A stretch of DNA of 64,000 nucleotides from NCBI RefSeq assembly GCF_000300275.1, contig NZ_AMRN01000001.1, forward strand, positions 248,001 through 312,000. The letters run 5' to 3'. How positions within the stretch are numbered: the stretch's first letter is position 1; each line of letters starts with the position of its first letter. This document shows, one piece after another, positions 35,149 to 45,964 of this stretch. The translations under genes were made by a program, and so were the position numbers. The notes beneath the pieces were generated by a model. That model was not told the DNA's origin, did not search any database, and worked only from the letters and a program-made list of their open reading frames with translations. Origin of the DNA: Thalassospira profundimaris WP0211. Its GTDB lineage: Bacteria > Pseudomonadota > Alphaproteobacteria > Rhodospirillales > Thalassospiraceae.

Positions 35149-36477
35149 ATGACTATTTCCATGAAGAAAACCGGCCTTGCTGCGGCTGCAGCTACCGCCC
35201 TTCTGGCAATCGCTTCTCCGGCTTTTGCTCAGGACGCAGGCGTTCCGGCTGAAACCCAGTTCATTCTCAACAGCTTTAGCTTCCTGTTCAGTGGCGCAAT
35301 CGTCATGTTCATGGCGGCTGGCTTTGCTATGCTTGAGAGCGGCCTGGTTCGTACCAAAAACGTTACCACCATCCTGCTGAAGAACATTTCGCTCTTCGCA
35401 ATCGCAGGCATCATGTACTACCTCATCGGTTACAACCTGATGTACATGGATGTATCTGGCTGGATCGGCTCGCTGAGCCTGTGGAGCGCAGATGACTCCG
35501 CTGCCCTTGGTGGCGACTTCTCTGGCGGTTATTCCGCAACGTCCGACTGGTTCTTCCAGATGGTCTTCGTTGCCACCGCAGCTTCGATCGTATCGGGTAC
35601 TGTTGCCGAGCGTATCAAACTGTGGCCGTTCCTGATCTTCGTCGTTGTTCTGACTGGCGTTCTGTATCCGATCACCGGTGCATGGACCTGGGGCGGCGGC
35701 TGGCTGTCGGAAATGGGCTTCTCTGACTTTGCCGGTTCCACCATTGTTCACTCGGTCGGTGGCTGGGCTGCTCTGACCGGTGCGATCATCCTTGGTGCAC
35801 GTAAAGGCAAGTACGGCGAAGACGGTTCCGTTCACCCGATGCCGGGTTCGAACCTTCCGCTTGCAACGCTTGGTACCTTCGTCCTGTGGCTTGGCTGGTT
35901 CGGCTTCAACGGCGGTTCCCAGCTTGCTATGGGTACCGGTGCTGACGTCATCGCCATTGCCAACATCTATGGCAACACCACCATGGCTGCTGCCGGCGGT
36001 GTGGTTGCAGCAATCATCCTGACCCAGATCCTTTACAAAAAGGTCGACCTCACCATGGCACTTAACGGTGCACTGGCTGGTCTGGTCTCGATCACGGCTG
36101 CTCCGGACACCCCGACCATTGGCTCGGCGATCATCATCGGTGCCATCGGTGGTATCCTGGTTGTTGTTGCGGTTCCGCTGCTCGACAAACTGAAAATCGA
36201 CGACGTTGTCGGTGCTGTTTCGGTTCACCTTGTTGCTGGTATCTGGGGCACCCTTGCTGTTCCGTTCACCAATGACGGTGCATCCTTCGGTACGCAGATC
36301 ACCGGTATCGTTGCAATGGGTGCCTTCACCATCGTTGCTTCGTCGATCGTATGGCTGGCTCTGAAGTTCACTGTTGGTATCCGCCTCTCCGAGGAAGAAG
36401 AAGCCAACGGTTCGGACGCGACCGAGCTTGGTCTGGAAGCCTATCCGGAATTCGGTAAGGGTTCCCAGCGCTTCTAA
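35149..36477 (+). CDS. amtB: Ammonium transporter AmtB
   Basis: The 442-residue ammonium channel starts with a cleavable signal peptide (ending SPAFAQ) and has eleven membrane segments. Conserved pore residues are visible: the twin-His pair in HSVGGWAALTG and HLVAGIWGTLAVP, and the aromatic gate region. The long C-terminal cytosolic tail, where GlnK docks, is present (IRLSEEEEANGSDATELGLEAYPEF). The start ATG 35149 has AGGGGAGA upstream, 23 bases after glnK, in one operon. Confidence 0.95.
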   Translation: MTISMKKTGLAAAAATALLAIASPAFAQDAGVPAETQFILNSFSFLFSGAIVMFMAAGFAMLESGLVRTKNVTTILLKNISLFAIAGIMYYLIGYNLMYMDVSGWIGSLSLWSADDSAALGGDFSGGYSATSDWFFQMVFVATAASIVSGTVAERIKLWPFLIFVVVLTGVLYPITGAWTWGGGWLSEMGFSDFAGSTIVHSVGGWAALTGAIILGARKGKYGEDGSVHPMPGSNLPLATLGTFVLWLGWFGFNGGSQLAMGTGADVIAIANIYGNTTMAAAGGVVAAIILTQILYKKVDLTMALNGALAGLVSITAAPDTPTIGSAIIIGAIGGILVVVAVPLLDKLKIDDVVGAVSVHLVAGIWGTLAVPFTNDGASFGTQITGIVAMGAFTIVASSIVWLALKFTVGIRLSEEEEANGSDATELGLEAYPEFGKGSQRF

Positions 36478-36491
36478 GCAAGACTTTCTGA

Positions 36492-36591
36492 CAGGTGCCG
36501 TGTTCGCACGGCACCTGATCGATCAGATCAAAAGCCCGTCCGGGGAAACCCGGGCGGGCTTTTTTTGTTCCATGCTGCCTTTTTGGGCAGC
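36492..36591 (+). terminator. Triple hairpin after amtB
   Basis: Three successive stems end the glnK-amtB unit: CAGGTGCCGTG-TTCG-CACGGCACCTG (36492-36517), AAAGCCCG / CGGGCTTT with a seven-T run (36530-36567), and GCTGCC / GGCAGC (36574-36591). The second is the best canonical terminator. Confidence 0.85.
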
Positions 36592-36711
36592 GTTTTGATC
36601 ACTTGGAAGGCAAAGACGTTTTTTGTCCCTAAAACCGAATGCCTCACCCCGACAGTCAAATACCGAGCAACAGCCTTGGCCTTTTAGGCTTTGCTGCTTG
36701 GTTTTGCGGCA

Positions 36712-36728
36712 TTGGCACGAAAATTGAT
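36712..36728 (+). promoter_or_regulatory. Sigma-54 promoter of the second amtB
   Basis: TTGGCACG-AAAA-TTGAT has the exact -24 element and the correct spacing, with one change in the -12 element. It is 81 bases before the second ammonium transporter start. Confidence 0.7.
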
Positions 36729-36808
36729 CTTGGCTGCCCCGAACCAGAGTCCGGCTGCCCCGACAAGACCGGACCGAGAGGAAACGCTATTTGAAAAGGG
36801 GACGCCTT

Positions 36809-38047
36809 ATGGGGGCCTTCCAGACTGCCTCGGACGTATTTTTCGTCCTGATGGGCGCTATTATGGTGCTCGCAATGCATGCCGGTTTTGCCTTTCTTGA
36901 AGTCGGCACGGTTCGCAAAAAGAACCAGGTTAACGCACTGGTTAAGATCATTGTTGATTTCGCTGTTTCGACCATTGCCTATTTCTTCGTCGGCTACAGC
37001 GTCGCTTATGGTGTTGATTTCTTTGCCAATGCTGGCGTTCTGAGCGGTCAGATCAGCCCCGAAAACAGCCCAGCCTTTGCTGATAGCGGCTATGATCTGG
37101 TCAAATTCTTCTTCCTTTTGACGTTTGCAGCAGCGATCCCGGCCATTATTTCTGGCGGTATTGCAGAACGCGCGCGTTTCTATCCGCAGTTATTCGCCAC
37201 CGCCATTCTGGTGGGGGTTTGCTATCCCCTGTTTGAAGGCATGGCCTGGAACAACAACTTTGGTTTCCAGGACATGATCGAAGCCACTTTTGGCGCACCG
37301 TTCCATGATTTTGCCGGTTCCATCGTCGTTCATGCCGTTGGCGGATGGATCGCCCTTGGCGCTGTGATCAATCTCGGCGTTCGTCGCGGGCGATACACCA
37401 AAACCGGCGGCCTCGTCGGTATTCCGCCGTCAAACATTCCCTTCCTGGCTTTGGGGTCCTGGGTTCTTTGTGTTGGCTGGTTTGGCTTTAACGTCATGTC
37501 CGCACAATCAATAAGCGGCATCACCGGACTGGTTGCGGTTAACTCGCTGATGGCGATGGTCGGCGGCATTCTGACGGCATTGATTGCCGGTCGAAATGAT
37601 CCCGGGTTTGTCCATAACGGCGCACTTGCCGGACTTGTTGCCGTTTGCGCCGGGTCAGATGTCATGCATCCGTTGGGTGCACTTGTGACCGGCGGTCTTG
37701 CCGGTGCGCTGTTTGTCTGGGGCTTCAATCAGTGTCAGGCAAAATGGAAAATTGACGATGTTCTCGGCGTTTGGCCGCTGCACGGCATGTGCGGCCTTCT
37801 GGGCGGAATTGCCTGTGGCATCTTTGGCCTTGAGGCCCTTGGCGGCATGGGCGGTGTTTCGTTCAGCGCACAGCTGGCAGGATCGCTGATTGGTGTCGTT
37901 TTTGCGACCGTGGTCGGCTTTGTTGTCTATGGCGCCCTAAAAGCCACCATTGGCATCCGTCTGTCCGAAGAAGCCGAGTTTGATGGTGCGGATATCTCGA
38001 TCCACAACATCGGCGCATATCCCGAGGATGATCTCCGCGCGAGCTAG
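36809..38047 (+). CDS. Second ammonium transporter
   Basis: This 412-residue Amt/MEP channel differs clearly from the upstream AmtB: it lacks a signal peptide, and its channel sequence is a distinct branch. Pore histidines are in HAVGGWIALGA and HGMCGLLGGI. The PII-docking tail is present (GIRLSEEAEFDGADISIHNIGAYPEDDL). I use ATG 36809 with AGGGG upstream; an in-frame TTG is 18 bases earlier. It has its own sigma-54 promoter and a strong terminator, so it is a separate nitrogen-regulated unit. Confidence 0.92.
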   Translation: MGAFQTASDVFFVLMGAIMVLAMHAGFAFLEVGTVRKKNQVNALVKIIVDFAVSTIAYFFVGYSVAYGVDFFANAGVLSGQISPENSPAFADSGYDLVKFFFLLTFAAAIPAIISGGIAERARFYPQLFATAILVGVCYPLFEGMAWNNNFGFQDMIEATFGAPFHDFAGSIVVHAVGGWIALGAVINLGVRRGRYTKTGGLVGIPPSNIPFLALGSWVLCVGWFGFNVMSAQSISGITGLVAVNSLMAMVGGILTALIAGRNDPGFVHNGALAGLVAVCAGSDVMHPLGALVTGGLAGALFVWGFNQCQAKWKIDDVLGVWPLHGMCGLLGGIACGIFGLEALGGMGGVSFSAQLAGSLIGVVFATVVGFVVYGALKATIGIRLSEEAEFDGADISIHNIGAYPEDDLRAS

Positions 38048-38080
38048 GCTGCGCGACCCGCCACAGAGTTAATACTCTTT

Positions 38081-38111
38081 AAAGCCCGGAAAGCGCGTCT
38101 TTCCGGGCTTT
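38081..38111 (+). terminator. Terminator after the second amtB
   Basis: AAAGCCCGGAAA / TTTCCGGGCTTT stem with a seven-base loop and a short T run. Confidence 0.85.
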
Positions 38112-38247
38112 TTGCGTTGGCTTACCCGTGCTCTTAAATGTTTCTTTGCACTTTTGGCATAGGGGTAAAGTCAGGGGATTTTACCCATCTTCCGAATAAC
38201 GGGACCGCGAACGGCGGACCACAGATCATGCTGGATTGACGACGACC

Positions 38248-39438
38248 ATGTTTAACGCGCGCCTGGATCAATTGCCTGCCTATCCGTTTCCGCGATTGGC
38301 AACCCTGCTTGACGGGATCGAACCCGGTCAGCCGCCGCTTGTAATGTCGATCGGCGAGCCACAGCATGAACCGCCCGCCATGATCACCGAGGCAATGGTC
38401 AAACATGCCAGCCTTTGGCACAAATACCCGCCAGGTGCCGGCACGCCGGAGCTGCGCGACGCCATCAAAAACTGGCTTGATCGCCGCTATAACCTGCCCA
38501 AAGGCATGATCGACCGTGATGATCACGTCCTGCCGGTCGCAGGCACGCGCGAGGCACTTTATCTGATTGCCACCACCGTCATTCCACAGGATCAACCGGG
38601 TCCCAAACCAAAGGTCTTGCTGCCCAACCCGTTCTATCAGGTCTATTGCGGGGCGGCGGTGCTGAATGATGCCGAAATGGTGCCGCTGGCGGCGGGGCCG
38701 GAAAACGGGTTCCTGCCCGACCTTGATCAGATTGATGCCAAGGATCTTGATGCCTGCGCGCTGTTCTTCCTGTGCTCGCCCGCCAATCCGCAAGGGGCGA
38801 TTGCATCGCGTGCGTACCTCGAACAGATCATTTCACTGGCCCGTAAGCATGACTTCGTGCTGGCGATGGATGAATGCTATGCCGATATCTATGACAGCAC
38901 CGCACCGACCGGCGCGCTTGAAATCTGTGCGGCACAGGGTGGAAACATGGACAACATCCTTGTCTTCCACAGTCTTTCGAAACGGTCCAGCGCGCCGGGC
39001 CTGCGTTCAGGCTTCGTTGCCGGTGATGCAAAGATCGTCAAACGCTTTACCGCACTGCGCAGCTATTGCTCGGCCACCATTCCGATGCCAGTCATGGCCG
39101 CATCCACCGCTCTTTGGAACGATGATGCCCATGCGGAGGCCAACCGGGATATCTATCGCGCCAAAATCGACATCGCCGAGGAAGTCTTTGGCAACCGGTT
39201 TGGATTTTATCGCCCGCCCGGCGGATTTTTCCTGTGGCTTGATGTCGGCGATGATGAAGCCGCCACCCGGAAAATCTGGAAAGAATCCGGGGTCAAGGTC
39301 ATTCCAGGCAGTTACCTGTCATTGACCGATGCAAATGGCAACAATCCGGGCAAACGGTTCATCCGCATTGCCCTTGTGCATGATCTTGAAACCACGCGGG
39401 AAGGACTGACCCGCATCGCGAAGGCATTGGAAAGCTAA
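38248..39438 (+). CDS. dapC: PLP aminotransferase, DapC-like
   Basis: The 396-residue class I/II aminotransferase resembles N-succinyldiaminopimelate aminotransferases (DapC), which act in lysine and meso-diaminopimelate synthesis. The PLP lysine is Lys245 in [25 protein letters not shown] sequence, diagnostic of the DapC group. [10 protein letters not shown] and the tyrosine/aspartate motif [10 protein letters not shown] are also present. I use ATG 38248; a TTG codon 12 bases earlier is possible. Substrate assignment is by family pattern. Confidence 0.8.
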   Translation: MFNARLDQLPAYPFPRLATLLDGIEPGQPPLVMSIGEPQHEPPAMITEAMVKHASLWHKYPPGAGTPELRDAIKNWLDRRYNLPKGMIDRDDHVLPVAGTREALYLIATTVIPQDQPGPKPKVLLPNPFYQVYCGAAVLNDAEMVPLAAGPENGFLPDLDQIDAKDLDACALFFLCSPANPQGAIASRAYLEQIISLARKHDFVLAMDECYADIYDSTAPTGALEICAAQGGNMDNILVFHSLSKRSSAPGLRSGFVAGDAKIVKRFTALRSYCSATIPMPVMAASTALWNDDAHAEANRDIYRAKIDIAEEVFGNRFGFYRPPGGFFLWLDVGDDEAATRKIWKESGVKVIPGSYLSLTDANGNNPGKRFIRIALVHDLETTREGLTRIAKALES

Positions 39439-39491
39439 ACCGATACTTCGCCCGACCAGAACAGCAGGACTTAACCAGAACGGATACCCAG

Positions 39492-41936
39492 ATGAGCAGC
39501 CAGTCAAACACTCTTGGAACCGCTTTCATGCCCGGCAGTCTCGTGACACTGCTCAAGCGCAGTGGCTTGCGGTTTTGCGGCCTTGGGCTGGTATTGCTGG
39601 CCATAGCCCTGTTCATCATGCTGATTGGTTTTCATCCGGGTGACCCATCGTTTAACCACGCAACCGACCGCACGACGGTTTTTAATCCGTTGGGGATCGT
39701 CGGGGCTTATGGCGCGGATTTGATGCTGCGTACCCTTGGTCTGGCATCCGCACTGATTACCGTTTTGCTTGTCGCATGGGGCCTGCGCCTGATTGCAGTC
39801 AAACCGTTCCGCTGGATGTGGGCACGTTTCCTTGTTTTACCGCTGGCACTGCTTCTTGTCGCGGTTTCGGCAGCCGCCATTCAGCCGGGTATGCATTGGC
39901 CGCTGACGGTTGGTCTGGGTGGCTTCGCCGGTGACTTGCTGCTGGGCAAGCTTCAGGCCGGTTTTGCGATGATTGGGGTTCCCGGCGCACGGGCCCTGAT
40001 CGCATTGGCATCCATGATGCTTGGTCTGGCGCTGATGATCTTTTGCATGGCCTATTCCCTGTCTGAATGGGGACGGCTGGGCACGGCCCTGTCGTTCGCC
40101 GGTGGCAAGGTGGTTGCAGGCATTCGTGCCATTATCCCGACCGGGAGTAACGATGAGCCACTTGCCAAGCGTGCCCCGGGTTCGCGTCAGGAACCGTCGA
40201 TGGACAAAGGGAAGTCCAAGCTTGGCACGGCCATTTCAACCCGTAAGTCCGAACCGGATGTCGACCCGGACGATTATGACGGGTTTGACGACGATGACGA
40301 TCACGAACCGCCGGTTCATATTGTCGCGGCCCCGGCGGCCAAGCTGCAACCAAGCCAGAAGGCCGCAGCGCAGCGTCAGGCATCGTTTGATCTGGGCTCG
40401 GATGAGTATCGTTTCCCGCCGCTTGATCTGCTTGGTGAACCTGATCCGGCCGATGCCAACCAGATCGATCAGGAAGCCTTGGCACAGAATGCCCGTTTGC
40501 TTGAAACCGTGCTTCAGGACTTTGGTGTTAAGGGAGAGATCGTGCAGGTTCGGCCCGGCCCGGTCGTCACCCTTTATGAGCTCGAGCCCGCCGCAGGTGT
40601 CAAATCATCGCGCGTGATCGGTCTGGCCGATGACATCGCGCGTTCCATGAGTGCGATTGCCGCCCGTGTTGCCGTGGTGCCCGGACGCAACGTCATCGGG
40701 ATCGAACTGCCAAACTCGCGCCGCGAAACCGTCCATCTGCATGAAATTCTGGCATCGAGTGATTTTGAAAAGAACACCGGCAAGCTCAATATGAGCCTTG
40801 GCAAGGATATCGGCGGCACGCCGGTCATTGCCGATCTGTCGAAAATGCCGCACTTGCTGATTGCCGGTACCACCGGTTCGGGTAAATCGGTTGGTGTGAA
40901 CGCGATGATCTTGTCATTGCTCTATCGCCTAAAGCCTGAAGAATGCCGCTTCATCATGATTGATCCCAAGATGCTGGAACTGTCGATCTATGACGGCATT
41001 CCGCATCTTCTGACACCGGTCGTGACCGACCCGCACAAGGCGGTGGTTGCCCTGAAATGGGCCGTGCGCGAGATGGAAGACCGTTATCGCGCCATGAGCC
41101 AGGTCGGCGTGCGTAACATTGCGGGCTATAACAAACGCATTAAGGAAGCCGCCGCCAAGGGCGAACAGCTTACCCGACGTGTTCAGACCGGCTTTGATCC
41201 GGAAACCGGCAAACCGATCTTTGAAGATCAGGAACTGCCGATGGAGCCGCTGCCATTTATCGTCATCATCGTCGACGAAATGGCCGATTTGATGCTGGTT
41301 GCTGGCAAGGATGTGGAAGCCTCGATCCAGCGACTGGCACAGATGGCCCGTGCGGCTGGTCTGCACCTGATCATGGCGACCCAGCGTCCGTCAGTCGACG
41401 TGATTACGGGTACGATCAAGGCCAACTTTCCGACGCGTATTTCCTATTCCGTGACCTCGAAAATCGACTCGCGCACCATTCTGGGTGAAATGGGCGCCGA
41501 GCAACTTCTGGGTCAGGGGGATATGCTTTACATGGGTCAGGGTGGCCGGTTGCAGCGTGTCCACGGCCCGTTTGTTTCAGACGAAGAAGTCGAAAGCATC
41601 GTCAAGCATCTGCGCGATCAGGGCGACCCGGCCTATCTCGAAACCGTTACCGAAGAACCCGAAGAAGACCCGGTTGCAGCCTATATGGCCGGTGGTAATG
41701 CCGGGGCTGGTGGCGGCGGATCAGATGATGATCTTTACAATCAGGCAGTTGGTATTGTGCTTCGCGAGAAGAAGGCATCGACCAGCTTCATCCAGCGCAA
41801 GCTTTCAATCGGCTACAACCGCGCAGCCCGCATTATCGAGCAGATGGAAGAAAACGGCGTCGTTTCCGCCGCCAACCATGTCGGCAAACGTGAAGTGCTG
41901 ATGGAAAATATGGACGGTACGCCCTACGAGTACTAG
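39492..41936 (+). CDS. ftsK: DNA translocase FtsK
   Basis: The 814-residue septal DNA pump clears and resolves chromosome termini during division. Four or five membrane segments occupy the first about 220 residues. An acidic linker ([15 protein letters not shown]) precedes the alpha domain, and the RecA-like motor has Walker A TTGSGKS near residue 460 and Walker [11 protein letters not shown]. The gamma winged-helix domain ends the protein ([22 protein letters not shown]). The short linker makes it smaller than E. coli FtsK (1329), as usual for alphaproteobacteria. The start ATG 39492 has a weak ribosome-binding site. Confidence 0.95.
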   Translation: MSSQSNTLGTAFMPGSLVTLLKRSGLRFCGLGLVLLAIALFIMLIGFHPGDPSFNHATDRTTVFNPLGIVGAYGADLMLRTLGLASALITVLLVAWGLRLIAVKPFRWMWARFLVLPLALLLVAVSAAAIQPGMHWPLTVGLGGFAGDLLLGKLQAGFAMIGVPGARALIALASMMLGLALMIFCMAYSLSEWGRLGTALSFAGGKVVAGIRAIIPTGSNDEPLAKRAPGSRQEPSMDKGKSKLGTAISTRKSEPDVDPDDYDGFDDDDDHEPPVHIVAAPAAKLQPSQKAAAQRQASFDLGSDEYRFPPLDLLGEPDPADANQIDQEALAQNARLLETVLQDFGVKGEIVQVRPGPVVTLYELEPAAGVKSSRVIGLADDIARSMSAIAARVAVVPGRNVIGIELPNSRRETVHLHEILASSDFEKNTGKLNMSLGKDIGGTPVIADLSKMPHLLIAGTTGSGKSVGVNAMILSLLYRLKPEECRFIMIDPKMLELSIYDGIPHLLTPVVTDPHKAVVALKWAVREMEDRYRAMSQVGVRNIAGYNKRIKEAAAKGEQLTRRVQTGFDPETGKPIFEDQELPMEPLPFIVIIVDEMADLMLVAGKDVEASIQRLAQMARAAGLHLIMATQRPSVDVITGTIKANFPTRISYSVTSKIDSRTILGEMGAEQLLGQGDMLYMGQGGRLQRVHGPFVSDEEVESIVKHLRDQGDPAYLETVTEEPEEDPVAAYMAGGNAGAGGGGSDDDLYNQAVGIVLREKKASTSFIQRKLSIGYNRAARIIEQMEENGVVSAANHVGKREVLMENMDGTPYEY

Positions 41937-41962
41937 GGCAGTGTGCCGTAAACCGGGCAAAG

Positions 41963-41995
41963 AAAAAGGCGGGCTGAAATTCAGCCCGCCTTTTT
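41963..41995. terminator. Bidirectional terminator between ftsK and trxA
   Basis: A near-perfect palindrome (AAAAAGGCGGGCTGA / TCAGCCCGCCTTTTT) with A and T flanks ends both convergent genes. Confidence 0.9.
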
Positions 41996-42016
41996 AATTC
42001 AATGATCCGATGAAGA

Positions 42017-42337
42017 TCAGATCGACTGGTTGATCCAGTCGACAAGAGCGCTTTTCGGAAGTGCGCCGACTTTCATCGCAGCGACTTCACCACCCTTGAA
42101 GATCATCAGGGTCGGGATGCCACGAACACCGTATTTCGCCGGGGTGTTCGGGTTTTCATCGATATTCACCTTGGCGATCTTGAGCTTGCCGCCCAGTTCA
42201 CCGGCGATTTCATCGAGATATGGGGCAATCTGTTTGCACGGACCGCACCACTCAGCCCAGAAATCGACCAAAACCGGGTCGTTGGAACCCAGAACGTCGG
42301 TATCGAACGAACCGTCGGAAACTTTAATCGTGGTCAT
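42017..42337 (-). CDS. trxA: Thioredoxin
   Basis: The 106-residue protein has the classical thioredoxin fold and active site WCGPC (Cys31, Cys34), the conserved [10 protein letters not shown] core and cis-Pro (GIPTLMIF). It is the general cytosolic disulfide reductant. It lies next to the tsaE-amgK-murU-addB-addA operon on the same strand, an arrangement common in alphaproteobacteria; about 160 bases separate it from addA. Confidence 0.95.
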   Translation of the reverse strand: MTTIKVSDGSFDTDVLGSNDPVLVDFWAEWCGPCKQIAPYLDEIAGELGGKLKIAKVNIDENPNTPAKYGVRGIPTLMIFKGGEVAAMKVGALPKSALVDWINQSI

Positions 42338-42499
42338 ACTTTCAGATCCTAGTTGTTACGAGGCAAGGCGGGCGAACCCGCAAACCTCGATCCGCTTTAT
42401 GAGGCCAAGGTAGGCAGCACTGACGCAAACGTCAAGCGCATTGGGCGATCCACGCGAAAGCGATCTTCGTCAAAGCAGGCGTTCTGCAGAGTCGGTTCC

Positions 42500-45400
42500 C
42501 TAACCAAATGTCAGAATGTGATCGGGCAACTCTACCATCCACGGCCCATTGGTCCAGAGAATGAAACACCTGACCTTTTTGCCCGGATACATTTGCGCCA
42601 AGGCCGCGCGATAGATCGACATCTGGCGACGATAGGCACGCGGCGTGTCTTCGACATCGCGGGGCGGCGGACGATTGGTTTTGTAATCGACAATCATCAC
42701 TTCATCGTCACGCACAACAAGCCGGTCAATCTGGGCCGAAACCACATCCCCGCCGACAATGCCGACAAGCGGCACCTCTGCCCGGGATCCGGGCGCAAAG
42801 ACCGGGGCAAAGGCCGGATTATCGAAAATACCCAGCGTTTCGTTGGCGATTTCGGCCTGCAGGTCGGGATCAAGCGTATGAATCGGTTGGGCGAGGAAAC
42901 GTTCCGCAGCTTTGCGACGGGCCTGCTCCGGCAGGTCTGGCAACAGTTCCAAAAGCTTATGGATCAGAAGACCACGCTTGAAGCTTTGCCCCTGATCGCC
43001 ACCCAGCGGCGATTGAACAGCCGGTTCGTCTTCGAGCGGTCGACTGGGCGCCAGTGGCTTGGGCGGGAAGGATTCTTCTGGCGCAACGGCCCGAATTAAC
43101 TGGCGTTTTACAGATTGTTTTGAATCCGAAATATCATCAGAACGGTCTGGTTTGGGCGCCTGACTTTGATCGGTTTCCCAGACCCAGCCTTCTCCCTCCC
43201 ATCCCGATCCGGAATAAGTCGAAAGGTCGATTTGGGCCGGTTTAGCGTACCCTTCCATCGCTTGGCTACACAGATTGTACCAGCAATGCTCTGGCGCCTT
43301 GCGCCGCCCCTGCCAGCCACAGATGTAAAGCCGGTCTTCGGCCCGTGTCAGGGCGACATACAGCAGGCGATTATATTCCTGATCGCGTTTAAGTGCGATG
43401 TCATCGCGCAGGCGCGCAACAAGATCGGTTTCAAGCGCCACACGCGGCAACCAGAACATCAGGTTGCGGTCTTCCTGCCAGAACAGGTTGGGGGCCTGTG
43501 TCGGCACCTGCATGGTATCGGGCAGGAACACAATGGGGGCTTGAAGCCCCTTGGCACCATGCACGGTCATGATGCGGACTTCATCGCGCCCGCTTTGTTC
43601 AAGGTCACGCTTGATTTCGGCGTCACCTGCCATCAGCCAGTGCAGGAAGCCCTGAAGGGTTGGCGCATGATCAGCCTCATAGCCCATGGCGAGGTTAAGG
43701 AATTCGTCAATCGGGTCGTTGGCCTCGATCCCCAGACGACCCACCAGGCGGGCTCGGACACCACGCGCTTCCTCACCGCGACCGCCAAGCAATTCGGCAT
43801 AAAGTTCAAACGGTCGTTCGTAATCAACCCGGCCCAGCCACTTGAACAGGAAGGCATAGGCGCGCGCAAACGGTGATCCGTCTTCGACCACAGCCGCCTT
43901 TTCACGCAACGCATGCCACAGGGTTCTGGAGCGGTTATGGGCAATTTCAAACAACTGATCATCATCAAGGCCGATCAGTGGGCTTTTAAGCACCTCGGCC
44001 AGTGTCAGGTCATCTTCGGGCATCAACAGGAACCGCCCGAAAGCCACCAGATCCATCACCGCAAGCTGATCGGTGATCTGCATGCGGTCGACCCCGGCGA
44101 CGGGAACATTCCGTTCCTTAAGTGCCTTGACGACCTCATCGACAAAGGCGGTACGCCGCCGCACAAGGATCATGAAATCACCTGCACGCACCGGACGGCC
44201 ACGCGATGTCAGGATTTCCTTTTCATCAATCGCATGGCGGATGCGCCCGGCAATGACGCGGGCAAGGCGGATTTCCGGATCTTCAAGGCGGACAATGCGG
44301 GTCGGCGGTGTCCATGGGTCTTCGGGTGCGCGCTCTTCGGGTTCAACCGCTGGCCACAGTTCAATCCGCCCGGCCTGCCCGACCCGAAACGGGCTGTGAA
44401 GCACATCAGCGCCATCATCACCGACGCCCTGCCGTGCCACCGGACCGGCAAAGACACGATCCACGGTGCCCAGAACGGCATCGGTGGATCGGAACGAGAT
44501 GTTCATCGGTACTTCGCGCCAATCAGCAGCAATTTCACGCGCCCGTTCGCGGAAGTAGCGGCGCATTTCAGCAAACTTTTCCGGATCTGCGCGTTGGAAG
44601 CTATAGATCGATTGTTTGGCATCACCGACGGCAAAGATGGTGCGGGGCTTATCGGCATGGCGCCCGGCGTCGATAAAGAATTCCTCGGCCAGAATACGCA
44701 CCACTTCCCACTGTTCGGGGTTGGTATCCTGCGCCTCGTCAATCAGAACGTGATCAAGGCCTTCGTCCAGTTTGAACAACACCCATCCGGCAATCCCGGC
44801 CTGGCGTTGCAAAAGCTGCAAACTGGTCAGGATCAGGTCATCATAATCAAGGCGGGCATGCAGGGCCTTTTTGGTGGCATAGCGATCAAGCATCGCATTG
44901 CCGATGGTAATCAGGGCCGAAGTCGCACCGGCCATGGCAGCGGCCTTACGTTGGCGATCGACCTCGACCAGACGCGCGCATTCCTGTTCAAGCGCATCGG
45001 CCCCCATCGGATGATTTTCAGCCGCCACCTTGGTGATCAGTTTGGCGCGCGGTTCACCCGCCGTGGTGAAGAAGACGCTGCGATACTCATTAAACACCGC
45101 AAGGCGGTCTTCGACAGTTGTCTTTTCAAGGAATTGCGCCAATGCCGGCACGCGTGCGGTATCGGTTTTGGTTCCGGCCTCAAGTGCTGCCAGCCCCCGC
45201 ATCAAGCCATCGCGGTCAAAGGCATCATCGGAAAGGGCCTTGGTCAGGATGGTTTCATCATCCAACCCAACCGGCACCCCAAGCGCCTTATAAACCGCAT
45301 CACGCATGCGATTGGCCCCGCCCAGATTGGCCAGCATGCGTTTCAGCCGACCACGTTCCCGGGCCAGTTCGCTCATGACCTCGCCAAAGGCTCCTTCACG

Positions 45401-45964
45401 GACTTGTCCGGTGACGACCGACAGGGCATGGGCCAGATCATCATCGCGACCGGTGCGAGCGAATGCCAGGACCTCTTCCTGCACATCGGCCATGGTTTCG
45501 GCGGCTGTGCGATCGTCCATGATTTCAAAATGCGGCGCCAGACCGGCTTCCAGTGGAAACCGTCTCAAAAGCGACTGACAGAAGGCATGAATGGTCTGGA
45601 TCTTCATACCGCCCGGCGCATCCAGCACACGGGCAAAAAGCTGACGCGCGCGGATGGTTTCATCGGCACTCGGTGCTGCACCGGCAAGATTGGCAAGATC
45701 GGCCTGAAGGTCACGATCCTCCATGGTTGCCCAAAGACCCAATCGTTCATTCACACGGTTGGCCATCTCGGCCGCCGCGGCCTTGGTGAAGGTCAGACAA
45801 AGGATACGATGTGGCTCGGTGCCCGAAAGCATCAGGCGCAAGACGCGATCTGACAGGACCTTGGTCTTGCCCGCCCCGGCTGAGGCCGACACCCAGACCG
45901 ATGCCGTCGGATCAGACGCATTGCGTTGCAGGACGTTGGGATCAGTTCCGCGCATTTCGGTCAT
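42500..45964 (-). CDS. addA: Double-strand break repair helicase-nuclease AddA
   Basis: The 1154-residue UvrD-type helicase of the AddAB complex processes double-strand breaks for RecA loading. Walker A SASAGAGKT is at residues 26-34, Walker B and motif II LIDEAQDTNPEQWE, motif VI VALTRAEDRLYICG near 800. The C-terminal nuclease motif MIVDYKTN completes the AddA domain set. The ATG at 45964 overlaps the addB stop (ATGA), so it is translationally coupled. Confidence 0.95.
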   Translation of the reverse strand: MTEMRGTDPNVLQRNASDPTASVWVSASAGAGKTKVLSDRVLRLMLSGTEPHRILCLTFTKAAAAEMANRVNERLGLWATMEDRDLQADLANLAGAAPSADETIRARQLFARVLDAPGGMKIQTIHAFCQSLLRRFPLEAGLAPHFEIMDDRTAAETMADVQEEVLAFARTGRDDDLAHALSVVTGQVREGAFGEVMSELARERGRLKRMLANLGGANRMRDAVYKALGVPVGLDDETILTKALSDDAFDRDGLMRGLAALEAGTKTDTARVPALAQFLEKTTVEDRLAVFNEYRSVFFTTAGEPRAKLITKVAAENHPMGADALEQECARLVEVDRQRKAAAMAGATSALITIGNAMLDRYATKKALHARLDYDDLILTSLQLLQRQAGIAGWVLFKLDEGLDHVLIDEAQDTNPEQWEVVRILAEEFFIDAGRHADKPRTIFAVGDAKQSIYSFQRADPEKFAEMRRYFRERAREIAADWREVPMNISFRSTDAVLGTVDRVFAGPVARQGVGDDGADVLHSPFRVGQAGRIELWPAVEPEERAPEDPWTPPTRIVRLEDPEIRLARVIAGRIRHAIDEKEILTSRGRPVRAGDFMILVRRRTAFVDEVVKALKERNVPVAGVDRMQITDQLAVMDLVAFGRFLLMPEDDLTLAEVLKSPLIGLDDDQLFEIAHNRSRTLWHALREKAAVVEDGSPFARAYAFLFKWLGRVDYERPFELYAELLGGRGEEARGVRARLVGRLGIEANDPIDEFLNLAMGYEADHAPTLQGFLHWLMAGDAEIKRDLEQSGRDEVRIMTVHGAKGLQAPIVFLPDTMQVPTQAPNLFWQEDRNLMFWLPRVALETDLVARLRDDIALKRDQEYNRLLYVALTRAEDRLYICGWQGRRKAPEHCWYNLCSQAMEGYAKPAQIDLSTYSGSGWEGEGWVWETDQSQAPKPDRSDDISDSKQSVKRQLIRAVAPEESFPPKPLAPSRPLEDEPAVQSPLGGDQGQSFKRGLLIHKLLELLPDLPEQARRKAAERFLAQPIHTLDPDLQAEIANETLGIFDNPAFAPVFAPGSRAEVPLVGIVGGDVVSAQIDRLVVRDDEVMIVDYKTNRPPPRDVEDTPRAYRRQMSIYRAALAQMYPGKKVRCFILWTNGPWMVELPDHILTFG

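Noticed and set aside
43913..45853. Long plus-strand frame of 646 codons opposite addA
   Set aside because: Antisense to addA, whose helicase and nuclease motifs are intact; codon pattern is that of a shadow frame.
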